NCBI RefSeq assembly: GCF_002234675.1
Contig: NC_019866.2
Span: 19,575,311-19,639,310 of the forward strand
Length of the DNA: 64,000 bases
DNA from: Oryzias latipes
Taxonomy: Eukaryota; Chordata; Actinopteri; Beloniformes; Adrianichthyidae
Reading direction: 5' to 3'
The position numbers were made by a program, and so were the translations under genes. The notes under the pieces were generated by a model. The model made no database searches, was not told where the DNA came from, and saw only the letters and a program-made list of their open reading frames with translations. Each line of letters starts with the position of its first letter. Within the stretch, counting starts at the first letter, position 1. This document shows, one piece after another, positions 38,721 through 50,020 of the stretch.

Positions 38721-41280
38721 CTAAGTCCGGCTACCAGACGGACCCCGACAAGGCTGATCCGGATGGAGGCGATGGAAACGGGCGATCATCGAGGGGTCGC
38801 AGACGTGACGTTCGAGCACCCACTGCCGATCTGCCGGACCGTAACCCTCCCAGTCGATTAGGTACTGAATACCCCGCCCGACCCTCCTGGAGGCGAGAAT
38901 CTCCCGGATAGTGTAAACCGGACCACCGCCTACCATCCGCGGAGCAGGAGGGGGAGTGGGAGCGGGCTGCAGGGGGGAGTCCCAGGCAGGCTTCAACTTG
39001 CTGACGTGGAACACGGGATGCACCTTCATGGAGCGAGGCAGGTCCAGTCTTACAGCCACAGGATTGATGACACGGGTGATGGGAAACGGACCAATGTATC
39101 TGGAGTGCAGTTTCCTAGGACCACCCCGCAAACGGATGTCAGACGTGGACAGCCACACCCTGTCTCCCACCTTGTAGTCAGGAGCTGCAGATCTCCTACG
39201 GTTGGCCACCGTGGTGAAACGCTCCTGGTTCCTTAGGAGCTCCAGCCGGAACCTGCTCCAGGTGTGACGACACCTTCTCACGAACGCCGCCGGTCCCGAG
39301 GAGGATGCCAATTGCTCCTGGTGTGGAAACAAGGGTGGCTGAAAACCATAGGCGGCCTGAAAGGGAGAGTACCCCGTAGAGTTAACCAGGGAGTTATGGG
39401 CGTACTCAACCCAGGGGAGTTGCGAATACCAGGTTCTGGGGTTCCTCCCGCACATGGCACGCAGCGATGTCTCCAGGTCCTGATTGTACCTCTCTACCTG
39501 GCCGTTGGTCTGAGGATGGAATCCAGAACTCAGACTGACCTTGATCACTAGGAGGTTGCAGAATGCGGCGATGAATTGTGGGCCCTGGTCCGACGTGATG
39601 TTCTGAGGATGTCCATGAAGGCGAAACAGGTGGCGCAAAACCAGGGTGGCCAGTTCCTTGGCTGAAGGGAGTCTCTGCAGGGGTATGGCGTGGGCCAACT
39701 TAGAAAACCGGTCAATGATTGTGAGAATAACCGTACTACCTTGTGAGTTAGGTAATCCGGTAATGAAGTCCATGGAAACGTGGGACCAAGGTCTGGACGG
39801 CACAGGTAGAGGGTGAAGTAGCCCAGCTGGGGGGGTCCTGGGGGTCTTGACACTGGCACACACATGACAGGCTGACACAAAACCCCGTATGTCAGAGGAC
39901 ATAGAGGGCCACCAGAACCGCTGGGAAATAAGGAACCCAGTCCTCGTAACACCAGGATGGCAGGCCAGTCTGGACGAGTGCCCCCACTTTAACACCATGG
40001 TGCGAAGAGTTGAAGGCACATAGAGTCGGCCTTCCGGACAGCCCGCGAGGATGGAGGAAGGATCTGGGACGGATGCCTGTACCTTTTGCTCCAGCGACCA
40101 GCGGGTGGTCCCTAGCACCATGTGCGAGGGAAGTACAGGTGCGCCTTCAGCAGGTCTCTCCTCCACCTCCAGTTTGTACTGACGGGAGAGTGCGTCCGGT
40201 TTGACGTTCTTACTCCCAGGTCGATAGGTGAGGGTGAAATCGAACCTGTCTAAGAACAGAGTCCACCTGGCCTGGCGGGGAGAGAGGCGTTTAGCAGACC
40301 GGATGTATTCAAGGTTCTTGTGGTCCGTCCAAACCAGAAACGGCTGCTCAGCCCCCTCCAACCAGTGGCGCCACTCCTCCAGGGCCACCTTCACAGCCAG
40401 CAGTTCTCTGTTCCCTAGATCGTAATTTCTCTCCGCAGGAGTGAGCTTGCGGGAGAAATACGCGCAGGGATGAACTTTATTATTGGACGCTCTCTGTGAC
40501 AACACAGCCCCACACCTGACTCAGACGCATCCACCTCCAATATGAATTGTTTGGAGGGGTCAGGCTGAGTCAGTATAGGGGCTGCAGAGAAACGTCTCTT
40601 CAGCTCACAAAAAGCTTTCTCAGCTTCTTTGTCCCAAACAAAATGCACTTTATCAGACGTAATCCTATGAAGGGGTGCAGCAACGCCACTGAAACCTCTG
40701 ATAAAACGCCTATTAAAATTGGCGAACCCCAAGAAGCGCTGAAGTTGCTTCCTACCAGAGGGAACCGGCCACTCCAGAACGGCCTGAACCTTGGAGTCAT
40801 CCATCTGGACCTGGCCCGGAGAAACCACATACCCCAAGAACCGAGTCCGCGTAGTGTGGAATTCGCATTTCTCGGCCTTGCAGTAGAGGTGGTTCTTCAG
40901 GAGGCGCTGGAGGACGGCTTTGACGTGCTGCACATGTGAATCTAGGTCAGGAGAAAAAAAAATCAAAATATCGTCCAAGTACACAAACACAAATTTGTTC
41001 AGCATATCCTTCAAAACGTCATTAATCAAGCATTGAAACACTGCCGGAGCATTTGTTAGTCCAAAGGGCATGACTAAATATTCAAAATGTCCGCTAGGCG
41101 TGTTAAACGCAGTCTTCCACTCATCTCCCTCTCTCACACGAACCAGATGATATGCGTTCCTGAGATCCAGCCTAGAAAAAATACGTGCCCCGCTTAGCAG
41201 GTCAAATGCAGTGTGCAGCAGGGGTAAGGGGTAGGTGTTACGCACAGTGATCTTGTTCAAACCCCTGTAGTCAATGCAGG
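38721..41280 (-). pseudogene. gypsy pol: reverse transcriptase, RNase H, integrase, chromodomain
   Basis: Frame 1 (41280-40415) begins inside reverse transcriptase at [10 protein letters not shown] and has the YLDD active site ([12 protein letters not shown]). Frame 2 (40505-38721) continues with RNase H, an HHCC integrase zinc finger (ACHPGVTRTG with CHVCASVKTP), the D-D-E core (SMDFITGLP, SDQGPQF, NGQVERYN) and a C-terminal chromodomain (YLIDWEGYGPADRQW). The two frames are separated by a single-base loss in a G run near 40510, in the RNase H. The 5' part of the gene was deleted, so this copy cannot move on its own. Confidence 0.9.
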
Positions 41281-41285
41281 GCCGC

Positions 41286-41318
41286 AGGGAAGCAGACAGA
41301 GTCTTTTGTGATGAGGTC
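41286..41318 (+). repeat. 33-bp LINE flank, second copy inside the gypsy locus
   Basis: This is identical to 38413-38445 and lies between the broken reverse transcriptase and the right LTR. The shared AGGGA at the joint (pol side GCAGGGA, LINE side GAGGGA) looks like microhomology. A simple insertion cannot put host flank here. Confidence 0.9.
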
Positions 41319-41581
41319 TGTTACGTGAACCAACGGAGGAACCCAAGTGCAGGAACGACAACGAGTCGGCGTAACGTAGAAAACAGGCTTTTAATGCCAA
41401 GAGCACACTTGAACATGAGCATGAACGAAAACGCTGCGACAACCACAGAACAAACAGAGCAGCTTAAGAAGGGAACCTAATCAAAGAGAACATGAGCACC
41501 AGCTGTGAAAACACCGGGGACAGGTGAGGGAGGAGGAGCCAGCAGGAGGGTTGCAGCTGAGCAGCAGGGCCATCCATGACA
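41319..41581 (-). repeat. Right LTR of the truncated gypsy element
   Basis: 263 bp, followed by AGGTC and then the LINE continues. It is preceded by a second copy of the left host flank instead of a primer-binding site. Confidence 0.9.
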
Positions 41582-41586
41582 AGGTC

Positions 41587-42540
41587 ATTTCTTTGAATGA
41601 GGTCACAGATGCTAATACATCTAATAGAATTTGCAGTAGTGTTTGATGCCGTACCGTCTGGACTGTGCATGTTATTCAGGGGTTTCTACAGCGCTCCTCC
41701 TTTGACTCTTAATCCTCCTGATATGTTAAAATCTCCTCTGGGTAGTTTCTGCTTCACTTCTGCAAAACAGTTGAACTCAAAAATCAGAGCTTTGTTTCAA
41801 GATCATTTAGTTTCTGTTCCATCAGCTGCTGTTTATTGGGCTAATTTTATATCTAACAAAAGTCTGTTCTTTACCACAAAAATTATTCTTAACAAACAAA
41901 GTCAAAGAAATCTCATTTAACCCTTTTGCTATCCTATGACCCCACCCTTACACTGACGTGTTCTCCCTACCATGACAAAGGTGGATAAAGGTGGAAAGAT
42001 TTCATGTAATCCATGGACACCAGTGAAGATCACAAATCATTGAAGAAAAAAGGTTCAGAGCACTGTCTAGTGGCTCTAGATGACCCAACTCCCAATGTTA
42101 AAGTGCCTAGGATAGCACAAGGGTTAAACTTATACACAGATTTTACAACTAGATTTAAAGCTGACATAAACACCAGCTATACTTTCTGCCAGAAGCAACC
42201 TGAAACGTGCTCTCATCTATTCTGGTCTGAACTCACATGAAAATTTTGGAAAAACATCCACAAATTTATCGAGGCTCTATTCATGCTAATTTACAACTCT
42301 ATTATAAGAACGTAATATTTGGTTTTCACAGCCTTAAACTCCAAGATCGTGACGCTTTCTTTTTTATAAATATGTTGTTATTAATGGCTAAATTTCATAT
42401 TCAGAAAAGTACATTTTCTAATATAAAGCCAGATTTCTTCGTGTTTAAACTGGATCTGCAGCGAAATATACATTTAATTTCAGCTTAAAAAAATACAAAG
42501 GCTCAAAAAACGATTGACACCTGGAAATCTTTCGGACTAA
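41587..42540 (+). pseudogene. L1-like LINE, right piece and 3' end
   Basis: After the gypsy element the LINE resumes at ISLNEVTDA. An internal deletion then joins it to a C-terminal frame (41597-41920) with FVFDAVPSGLCMLFRGFYSA-like sequence and NSKIRALFQDHLVSVPS. A TTAA MITE interrupts at 41921-42123. The end, from 42124, has SYTFCQKQPETCSHLFW, the Cys/His knuckle of L1-like ORF2, then VFKLDLQ and an AT-rich tail. Confidence 0.75.
41921..42123 (+). mobile_element. piggyBac-type MITE, copy 2 (complete)
   Basis: It runs from CCCTTTTGCTATCCTA to TAGGATAGCACAAGGG with TTAA on both sides (41917-41920 and 42124-42127). It is about 90 percent like copies 1 and 3 by eye and is inserted in the L1-like LINE. 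Confidence 0.88.
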
Positions 42541-42772
42541 TGGCATAAGTTTACTCTCGCATTTCTATTTGTCTACGGTTATTTCTTTTTTTTATTTTTT
42601 ATTTTTTATTTCCTTCTGTGATTGTTCTAAATAATTAAGATTTTACTAAGGTTATAACAAGTTTATTCTACATTCAGAGCTGTATTGTACTTTATATTTG
42701 CATAAATGCAGCAAAAAAAGAAAACACCTGGTGGTGCCGAACCCAGAAAAGAAAAAAAAAATGCTTGCTTGG
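42541..42772. other. LINE tail and AT-rich spacer
   Basis: Poly-T/AT sequence after the LINE C-terminus, up to the hAT-like end. No gene. Confidence 0.5.
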
Positions 42773-43692
42773 TAGTGATGGGTAGATGAGGCCTCCTGAA
42801 TCGTTTCGGCACATAATCCAAACTGTATTGATACTGTGTCACTTAATATTGACTCCAGCTGCACCAAAAACGTAATTGCAGGCAACCCAGTTTAGAAACA
42901 GTAATTTAACTGAGAAGATTTTCAAAATAAAATATCTTTCAAAATAAAAGATAGCTTAGCTAGACTCATAGTAAAACTAACTAAAACCTGCCAAATTGAC
43001 GCAAAAAACGCGTAAATCCAATTTTCTTAAGCAAGATCTAAATCCACCAATTGTTGGTGGAAATTTGGCAACACTGCTGGTAATAATAATAATAATAATG
43101 GATTGGATTTATATGCACTTTTCAAGATGCTCAAAGCGCTTACAGTGTGTCCATTAATCATTCACTCCTCATTCATACTTGATGATGGTAAGCTACTGCT
43201 GTAGCCACAGCTGCCCTAGGGCAGACCAACAGAGGCATGGCTGCCAGTTCGCACCCAGGGTTGCTCTGACCATCACCAAGAACATTCATACACATTCACA
43301 AACCAGTGGTAAGTAATATTTTCAAAAATTGCAAAATGTTTCAGTGGTAAGGCTTGCCCAAGGGGCGTCACTGGGTAATGTTAATTGCTCACCAATGATT
43401 TGGTAATTCCATTCATATGGTAATTGCCCCATTACCATTGCCATTGCTTGCTTGTTCATTTCCCCCGGGATTGAATTCTGGTTCCCTTCATGCCAGTCCG
43501 TCACCCTACCAACCGATCTACCCAGCCGGGTACTGGTGGACGAGCCCTTGTTTGGCTCATCTGTGACACACTGGCACATTGGCTGTATCGGTCACGTGAC
43601 TTCTCCTGAAGTGATACGCGCACCGACACGGGGTTTGACTTTATGAGCTTGACACGTGAGCCGATGCGTCATTATTACCAGACCCATCACTA
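42773..43692. mobile_element. hAT-like non-autonomous element split by a SINE
   Basis: The ends are TAGTGATGGGTAGATGAG and ...CAGACCCATCACTA, which pair as inverted repeats of about 11 bp of the kind seen in hAT elements. No clear 8-bp duplication could be found. A tRNA-derived SINE (43079-43545) sits in the middle. No transposase is present. Confidence 0.6.
43079..43545 (-). mobile_element. tRNA-derived SINE with ATT tail, full length
   Basis: Read on the minus strand, the head GGGTAGATCGGTTGGTAGGG (A box) and a B-box region AATTCAATCCC are followed by a long body. It ends AAGCGCTTTGAGCATCTTG, then ATATAAATCCAATCC and an ATT repeat (43079-43100). The same family appears at 58328-58420 and 63736-64000. 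Confidence 0.8.
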
Positions 43693-43726
43693 CTGATTAC
43701 TTTTGCTTAACTTGGTTTAATATTAA

Positions 43727-45301
43727 TGTAGCACCTATGCTATTAGGCAGAGGTAGTCAGGCTACTGGACCAAATATAGGTTCGCACGGAGTGGTGTGTA
43801 TTGAATAAAAGAGCCAAGAGTCAATAAAAAGGTAGAATGGAAAAAGCCGGCAGTTTACTGAACAATTGACAAACAACAATAAACATACAAATTTGGTTCT
43901 TAAGTAATGTTAAGACACCTTTTCAACACCCTTTATGTTGTTTTTTCCTTTACTTTTTCTGTTAAAGTTCAAATAAAAGGTTTTGTTCAAGTTAATTTCA
44001 GTTTCAATCTATTTTAATTAAAGATGACCGGTCATTTGTTTTAAAGGGATTTTAGTTACAGAACTAAATTTATTTAACTTAAATTTAGTTTAAGCTTTCT
44101 TTTGAGTTCACTATATTTACCCTTTTCACTTTTTTGTAAATCAGTTTTGTCACTTTAAATTTACACCAAAAGTATCCTTTAAAGTTACAAAATATCAGAT
44201 ATCAAACAAAAGACAATTCAATATGCAAAGCAAACAAAGAACTGTTTTTCTAAATGTCCAATTGCTTAGCAAAATCCTTTAAAGTTTGTTAGCAGACGTA
44301 TCCAGTTTTGGTAGTGCTCCTTTAAAGTATATTGGATCCACAGTTAGTGTTCAATCTCCTACCGCGACCTTGGCAGAGATTTTGTAGTAGTGAGGAAAAG
44401 TAAAGGACCACGTGATGCTCTACAGGCAGTCCGGATTATCGTGCTCCTTGGGTAGGCTCGCCATCCATGGATCAGGAGAAGTCCAGAACGATCCGGTCCG
44501 GAACCGTCTCCCAATTACTCTCGGGGGGACTCAAAAACCTGGCCTGCAGGACAGGCCATAAAAATAATTTTAGTCCATATGCAAAATAAAACCACTCCAA
44601 AATGAAAGCGGAGCCGCACTAGAAGGCTACGTGACTCTTTAGAAACTTAAAATGGCGGCTGCTCTTTTTTCTTTTTCATACATCCAACTCTACTTGCAAA
44701 ATTAGCTTCTTTTCACACAAAATATACCCAAAATACATCAAATAAAATACATTCATGTTTCGAAGTGTCAAAGAAAATTATAAATATCTCAAAAGTACTG
44801 TTTTGTCATCTTTTCACAACTTAAATTGGTCTCAACTGGGCTCGCCTCATCACGGCAAAACCCACGCCACAAAAGTAGGCAAAATACAAAACAAAACTCA
44901 CCAAAACTCGTCTCGTAATGGCATAAAATCTTATTTGGCTCACACCCCTCTTCCGGTCTGGCTAGACAACAGGTTTGCACCGTTATTTTAGTTTTTCACC
45001 GTAGTTTTTCAGCTAATGGCTACTCTGCTGCGCGTGCTTGCTGTCTCTGCCCTAAACAGGCCTATCTCTCCGCTACGCGCCGCACAGGTTGGGGAGGGCT
45101 CTTGAAAAAACTTTAAACTTTATCGACAACAAAAACAATTTCTCTTTTTAAACAAAAATAGTAATAAAACCTATAAATTATTAATGTGAATACTATTTAT
45201 ATTTTTATCCTCACAACTTTTAGCTGTTTTTATCATGTTGTTTATTAATATTTATTGACCTTTTTATATCATTACTGAGTGTATTTGTAACGGGGGTTAC
45301 A
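43727..45301 (-). repeat. 3' LTR of the intact gypsy element
   Basis: 1,575 bp, TG...CA ends, uninterrupted copy. Short frames in it (for example 44755-44991) recur in the other LTR and are not genes. Confidence 0.93.
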
Positions 45302-45340
45302 TCCTCCCCTCCTTTTCTCATGCACGTCCTCGTACATGTT

Positions 45341-48300
45341 TCACACAGTTTCTATCTTTAACATCTTGGGAGCATTTAAAGAGTCAGTGAATGCTACTGC
45401 TAAGCTTTGAAATAGAGACTGGACTACAGTGACGAGTGGGTTACCTAGTTCAGGATAGGTCAGTCTCTGAGCAGGTTCCCTATGTCTGTTTGAACGTCTT
45501 AGGGGATCAGTGATGGTGTCATTAGTGTCAGTGGCTTCTGGGCACTGGTCTGTGTCAGTGACAATCTCTATGGGCATTTCAGAAATGTCTTTGGTTTGGC
45601 TGTCTGTTTCAGGGGACTCTTCAGGATCTACTTGAGGTAGGTTTTCTTCTTCAGGGTAAGTATCGACTTGGATATCTCCGTCAGTTTCGATTGGATTCTC
45701 TTCAGGTAAGTTTCTTTCTACAAGTTCGGTTAAGGACTCTTCTGGTGGGTTTGTCTCACTTGGTAAGTATGTCTCATCCGATAGTTGTTGACTCTCTTTA
45801 GCTTCAGCAGCTTTGGTTGTTTCCACTGGCGTTTGCCCTACAGCGGTTTCAGGGTTCTCTGTGTCAGGTGGGATGTAGGGACTTTTGGTTTCCACTACTA
45901 GATCATGATAATCGTAGTAATAGCCAGGATCAGAATCTTCACAATCGGACCCTTGTTCAACACTTTCTGTTTGTTGGCGTGTTTTGGGTCGCCTTGGTTT
46001 GTCTTTCACAATTTGTTCTGCTTCCTCTGGGCTAGCAGGAAGGAAACCGCATGGCAATAACAGGTCACGATGAAGGGTTCTTTGAGGACCGTCTCTTGTC
46101 TCTGGTTTAACAACATAGACAGGGAGGTTGTTTGATTGTTTCACAATGATGTAAACTTCAGGTTCCCAGCGGTCGGCTAACTTATGCTTGCCTCGCATAC
46201 GAAGGTTTCTCACGAGCACTCTGTCGCCTTCCTTCAAGGTGGACTCAACAATGCATTTATCAAATCTTGCTTTGTTGCGACTGGCCGATTTCTTTGCCAT
46301 TTCAGTTGCTATTTTGTAGCTGGATTCGAGGCTTGACTTGAGGTTGCGAACGTACTCTGAGTGGGAACTTGGCTGATGGTCAACTGGCAGACCGAACGCG
46401 AGGTCGACGGGTAGCCGGGGCTGTCGGCCAAACATTAGTTCATATGGGGTAAACCCCGTCACCTCATTCTTTGTACAATTATAAGCATGTACTAAGGGTC
46501 GGACGTGTTCGCGCCAGTGTGTTTTCTTGTGATTCTCCAGTGTGCCAAGCATGCCGAGGAGGGTCCTGTTGAACCGTTCAACAGGGTTCCCTCTCGGATG
46601 GTAAGGAGTAGTTCGTACTTTTCGAATACCAGCCAGCTGACAGAGCTCCTTTATCGTGCGAGACTCGAAGTCCGGACCCTGGTCACTATGAAGTCTCTCG
46701 GGAAAACCATAGTGAGAGATGAAGTTTTCCCAGAGGAATCGAGCAACTGTGCGCGCCTTTTGGTTTGGAGTTGGCAAGGCGAGCGCATACTTCGTGAAGT
46801 GGTCTGTAATCACCAACACATCCTTCGTGTTGCTCGAATCTGGCTCTAGACTTAGAAAGTTGATGCACACCAACTCTAGTGGACGGGTGACGACAATGTT
46901 CACGAGAGGTGCGGCTTTTTCTGGTCGGGCTTTGCGACGTGTGCAACGTTCGCAAGTCTTGACCTTGAGCTCAATGTCTGTGGCCATTTTGGGCCAATAG
47001 AATCGCTTTCTCACCAGGTCCCATGTCCTTTCGACACCTAAGTGTCCCATGTCGTCGTGTAAACTTTTCAGGACAAGGGGTCTCAACTCTTGTGGTAGCA
47101 CGAGTTGATACTGCGTTTGTGCACTTTCTTGTCTGGTACGATAGAGGACTCCGTCTTTAAGGACTAACTTGTTCCACTCTCTTAGCAACAAGCCAAGTTC
47201 AGGAAGCTCATTTTTTGCAGTTGGTGGGGGTTTTTCTCCCAACGTTATCTGGTTGACTATTTCTCTGATGCTTGTATCAGCATGTTGTTTTTCTTTCAAG
47301 TCTGATGTCGTAAAGTGAGGAATGACTGGCAAACCACCAAGCTGGTCCTCCTCTTCATAGCTTTGGGGGACGGCTTGGGGAGTGAGAGCAAAAGACAGAA
47401 CCAAAGGATTGTCAGTGATGGACACTGCTAGTTCGTCTGTGGACTGGTGGACAAAGTGCTTTTCACAGATGGCTTTTATTATGCTCTGGTCAACAAGGTT
47501 TGAATGGGGTGTGTCAGGTAGGTGCCTTTGTGTGAACTGTTGGATTCTTTCCAGTTCTTTCTTGGACAGCATGTCGTCTGGTTGTGCGCTATGTGGGCGT
47601 CGGGATAGTCCGTCCGCGTCCTGATTTTGTTTTCCTGCCCTGTATTGCAGTTGGAAGTCAAAGGTGGACAGCGCAGCTAACCATCTGTAACTTGTAGCGT
47701 CAAGTTTTGCGGTGGTCAAGACGTACGTTAAGGGGTTGCTGTCAGTGATCACAAGGAAAGGGCGTCCGTAAAGGTAATCTTGGAATTTTTCGGTAACTGC
47801 CCATTTTAGCGCGAGAAATTCTAACTTGTGTGCAGGGTACTTAGCTTCACACTTTGACAACCCGCGGCTTGCGAAGGCGATCACACGTTTCTGACCTTCT
47901 TGTGTTTGGTAGAGGGCTGCCCCCAACCCTGAAGTGCTTGCGTCTGTGTGCAAGGTAAAGGGAAGAGTAGGGTCGGCAAACCCGAGCACTGGGGCACTTG
48001 TCAATTTTTCGATGATTTCGTCAAATGCTGTTTGACAGTCCACATTCCATCTTGCTCCAAAAGGATCTTTGGGGTTATGATATTGGGCTGTGCCGGCTTT
48101 GGCACTTGTCTTTTTATGCAGAGGTGGATATCCGCTTGTGAGTTGGTTGAGAGGTCGCATGATCTTTGAATAATCCTTTATGAATCTGCGATAGTATCCA
48201 CAGAATCCTAAGAATGTCCGCAATTCCTTCAAAGTGTTTGGTTTTGGCCAGGTTTTGAGTGACGAGATTTTCTCAGGATCAGTCTCGATTCCTTTTTCTG

Positions 48301-50020
48301 AGATGATGTGGCCAAGGTACTTTACGGAGCTCTGGAAAAACCTGCACTTTTGTGGCGACAGTTTTAGACCATACTCTTTCAAACGACCCAGGACTTGCAA
48401 GAGGCGTTCTTCGTGTTCCTCCAAGGTTGAAGAGAACACTATTAGGTCGTCAAGGAACACAAGGGCTTGTTTCAGGTTGAGCTCTCCCACGCAACGCTCC
48501 ATGAGCCTCTGGAACGTGCTGGGGGCATTTGTGATTCCTTGAGGCATTCTATTAAACTCAAAGAAACCGAGGGGGCAGACGAAGGCAGTTTTCTGTTTAT
48601 CGGCCTCCTCCATTTCTATCTGATAGAAGCCTGATTTTAGGTCTAAGACCGAAAACCAGTGTGATCCACTTAAAGCCGAGAAAGACTCCTCGAGATTGGG
48701 TAAGGCGTACGAGTCTTTTACAGTCTGCAGATTTAACTTTCTGTAGTCAATGCATAATCTGACATCTCCATTTTTCTTGCGAACGACTACAATCGGGGAC
48801 GAAAAGGGAGATTCAGACTCGCGAATGACTCCGGCATGGAGGAGCTGTTGCAAGTGGTTGCGTACTGCCTCCAAGTCTTGCGGATGTATCGGCCTGGCCC
48901 TGTGTTTGAAAGGTGTAGGGTCGCTGAGAGTGATGTGGTGCTTGATTTTTCCAGTACGACCAAAGTCAAGCTCGTGTTGGGCAAATACCTCTGGCATTGA
49001 GTTTAACTTGTCTGTTATTCTTTGTTTCCACTCACTAGAGATGGGGGAATCACCAAAATCAAACTGGAGATTTGACTTGTTCTCAGATTTTGGATTCACT
49101 GTTTTATTGTTTGCAGGCTGGACACTTTGGATAGCATGAATCTCTGCAATGATTGTCTTTGGGGTGAGTGTGATGGCATGATCAGATTCGTTCTTGAGGA
49201 TGACTGGTATGCAGCGAGGGAACTTGGATGGGAGGGTTGCTAACCCATCTTCGACAAAAAGGCCACCAGGTAAAGAGGTGGTTGTTGGCGCCTCAACAGT
49301 CACCCATTTTCCAGTTTCTGGTACTCTGCGAGTTATCGATCCTTCCAAAACTTTTGTTTGTCCAGCTCCAATAGTTTCACAATCAGTACTGTGGAGTCTG
49401 ACTTCACCCAAGCCTGAATTAACGGAGTGTTTTTTTCTGGCTGCAAGTGTTTTGAGAACGACTTTGTACCCATATGGAACTGAATGTTTTTCTTTGGAAT
49501 CTACAACCAATCCGTACTGCTCATACAAGATGTCCAAGGTGTTAGTACCTATCAGCAGCGAAGGTGAGTTGGAGCTTAAGTTGGGAACGATCAGGGCTAG
49601 TGTTGGCACTTCAATGTCCGCACCCAATGAACTCTTGGGGAACGTGATGGCAGTTTCGATAAAGCCAAGGTAGGGGACATTCTGGCCGTTCGCTCCTTCT
49701 ACCTCCAGCAGGTCGTTTAAGCTGTGGACAGGTAAGTGAGACAGTTTTTCTTCGTAGAAGGATTGGGAGATCGTCGTTACTTGCGAGCCCGTGTCTAATA
49801 GACAGCTGCACACATGATCGTCAATGGCTACTTGGGCAGTGCACTTCGCTCCAACAAGACCTTTTGGAAGAGAAAGTGACATTTCAGCTTGTGTGTGGAA
49901 GTTCAAGACGCGTTTCTTTTCCTTGGGACTCTTTGTCTTTGGCTCAGCTCCAATTTGTCCCACAACTGGAGCCCTCTTTAGTTTAAAAAAGTAGGTTCTT
50001 GTCCATTCACTTTGTCCCAT
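45341..50020 (-). CDS. gypsy pol polyprotein
   Basis: A long open frame with, from the N-terminus, an aspartic protease (LLDTGSQVTTIS near residue 75) and reverse transcriptase (DYRKLNLQT, then FLDD in ALVFLDDLIVFS near 523; most relatives have YLDD or YVDD). RNase H follows (LHTDASTSGLGAALYQ), then an HHCC integrase zinc finger (DDMGHLGVERTW ... CERCTRRKA), the D-D-E core (VITDHFTKYA, HSDQGPDF, NPVERFNRTL) and a long acidic, Pro/Thr/Glu-rich tail. The order PR-RT-RH-IN is that of Ty3/gypsy. The frame overlaps gag by 43 nt in the -1 register, so it is made by frameshifting and the Met at 50020 need not be a start. No stops or frame breaks were seen. Confidence 0.93.
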   Translation of the reverse strand: MGQSEWTRTYFFKLKRAPVVGQIGAEPKTKSPKEKKRVLNFHTQAEMSLSLPKGLVGAKCTAQVAIDDHVCSCLLDTGSQVTTISQSFYEEKLSHLPVHSLNDLLEVEGANGQNVPYLGFIETAITFPKSSLGADIEVPTLALIVPNLSSNSPSLLIGTNTLDILYEQYGLVVDSKEKHSVPYGYKVVLKTLAARKKHSVNSGLGEVRLHSTDCETIGAGQTKVLEGSITRRVPETGKWVTVEAPTTTSLPGGLFVEDGLATLPSKFPRCIPVILKNESDHAITLTPKTIIAEIHAIQSVQPANNKTVNPKSENKSNLQFDFGDSPISSEWKQRITDKLNSMPEVFAQHELDFGRTGKIKHHITLSDPTPFKHRARPIHPQDLEAVRNHLQQLLHAGVIRESESPFSSPIVVVRKKNGDVRLCIDYRKLNLQTVKDSYALPNLEESFSALSGSHWFSVLDLKSGFYQIEMEEADKQKTAFVCPLGFFEFNRMPQGITNAPSTFQRLMERCVGELNLKQALVFLDDLIVFSSTLEEHEERLLQVLGRLKEYGLKLSPQKCRFFQSSVKYLGHIISEKGIETDPEKISSLKTWPKPNTLKELRTFLGFCGYYRRFIKDYSKIMRPLNQLTSGYPPLHKKTSAKAGTAQYHNPKDPFGARWNVDCQTAFDEIIEKLTSAPVLGFADPTLPFTLHTDASTSGLGAALYQTQEGQKRVIAFASRGLSKCEAKYPAHKLEFLALKWAVTEKFQDYLYGRPFLVITDSNPLTYVLTTAKLDATSYRWLAALSTFDFQLQYRAGKQNQDADGLSRRPHSAQPDDMLSKKELERIQQFTQRHLPDTPHSNLVDQSIIKAICEKHFVHQSTDELAVSITDNPLVLSFALTPQAVPQSYEEEDQLGGLPVIPHFTTSDLKEKQHADTSIREIVNQITLGEKPPPTAKNELPELGLLLREWNKLVLKDGVLYRTRQESAQTQYQLVLPQELRPLVLKSLHDDMGHLGVERTWDLVRKRFYWPKMATDIELKVKTCERCTRRKARPEKAAPLVNIVVTRPLELVCINFLSLEPDSSNTKDVLVITDHFTKYALALPTPNQKARTVARFLWENFISHYGFPERLHSDQGPDFESRTIKELCQLAGIRKVRTTPYHPRGNPVERFNRTLLGMLGTLENHKKTHWREHVRPLVHAYNCTKNEVTGFTPYELMFGRQPRLPVDLAFGLPVDHQPSSHSEYVRNLKSSLESSYKIATEMAKKSASRNKARFDKCIVESTLKEGDRVLVRNLRMRGKHKLADRWEPEVYIIVKQSNNLPVYVVKPETRDGPQRTLHRDLLLPCGFLPASPEEAEQIVKDKPRRPKTRQQTESVEQGSDCEDSDPGYYYDYHDLVVETKSPYIPPDTENPETAVGQTPVETTKAAEAKESQQLSDETYLPSETNPPEESLTELVERNLPEENPIETDGDIQVDTYPEEENLPQVDPEESPETDSQTKDISEMPIEIVTDTDQCPEATDTNDTITDPLRRSNRHREPAQRLTYPELGNPLVTVVQSLFQSLAVAFTDSLNAPKMLKIETV
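49978..49992 (-). promoter_or_regulatory. gag-pol -1 ribosomal frameshift site
   Basis: In gag frame the end reads ACT TTT TTA AAC TAA. It holds two overlapping canonical slippery heptamers, T TTT TTA (49984-49990) and T TTA AAC (49981-49987), immediately before the gag stop. Slipping back by one base enters the pol frame (TTT TTT AAA CTA). A downstream pseudoknot was not worked out. Confidence 0.85.

Larger units (their letters stand above)
38446..41581 (-). mobile_element. Truncated Ty3/gypsy chromovirus-type retrotransposon
   Basis: Two 263-bp LTRs (38446-38708 and 41319-41581) appear identical, start TGTTACG and end CATGACA on the plus strand, and are flanked by AGGTC (38441-38445 and 41582-41586). 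The polypurine tract AGGGACGGGGGTTC lies next to the 3' LTR (38709-38722). The inside codes for part of reverse transcriptase, RNase H, integrase and a chromodomain. Gag, protease, the first part of reverse transcriptase and the primer-binding site are absent. At the broken end a second copy of the host flank lies between pol and the right LTR. Identical LTRs imply a recent event. Confidence 0.9.

Noticed and set aside
44755..44991. 78-residue frame repeated at 53569-53805
   Set aside because: It is repeated only because it lies in both LTRs; no gene features.
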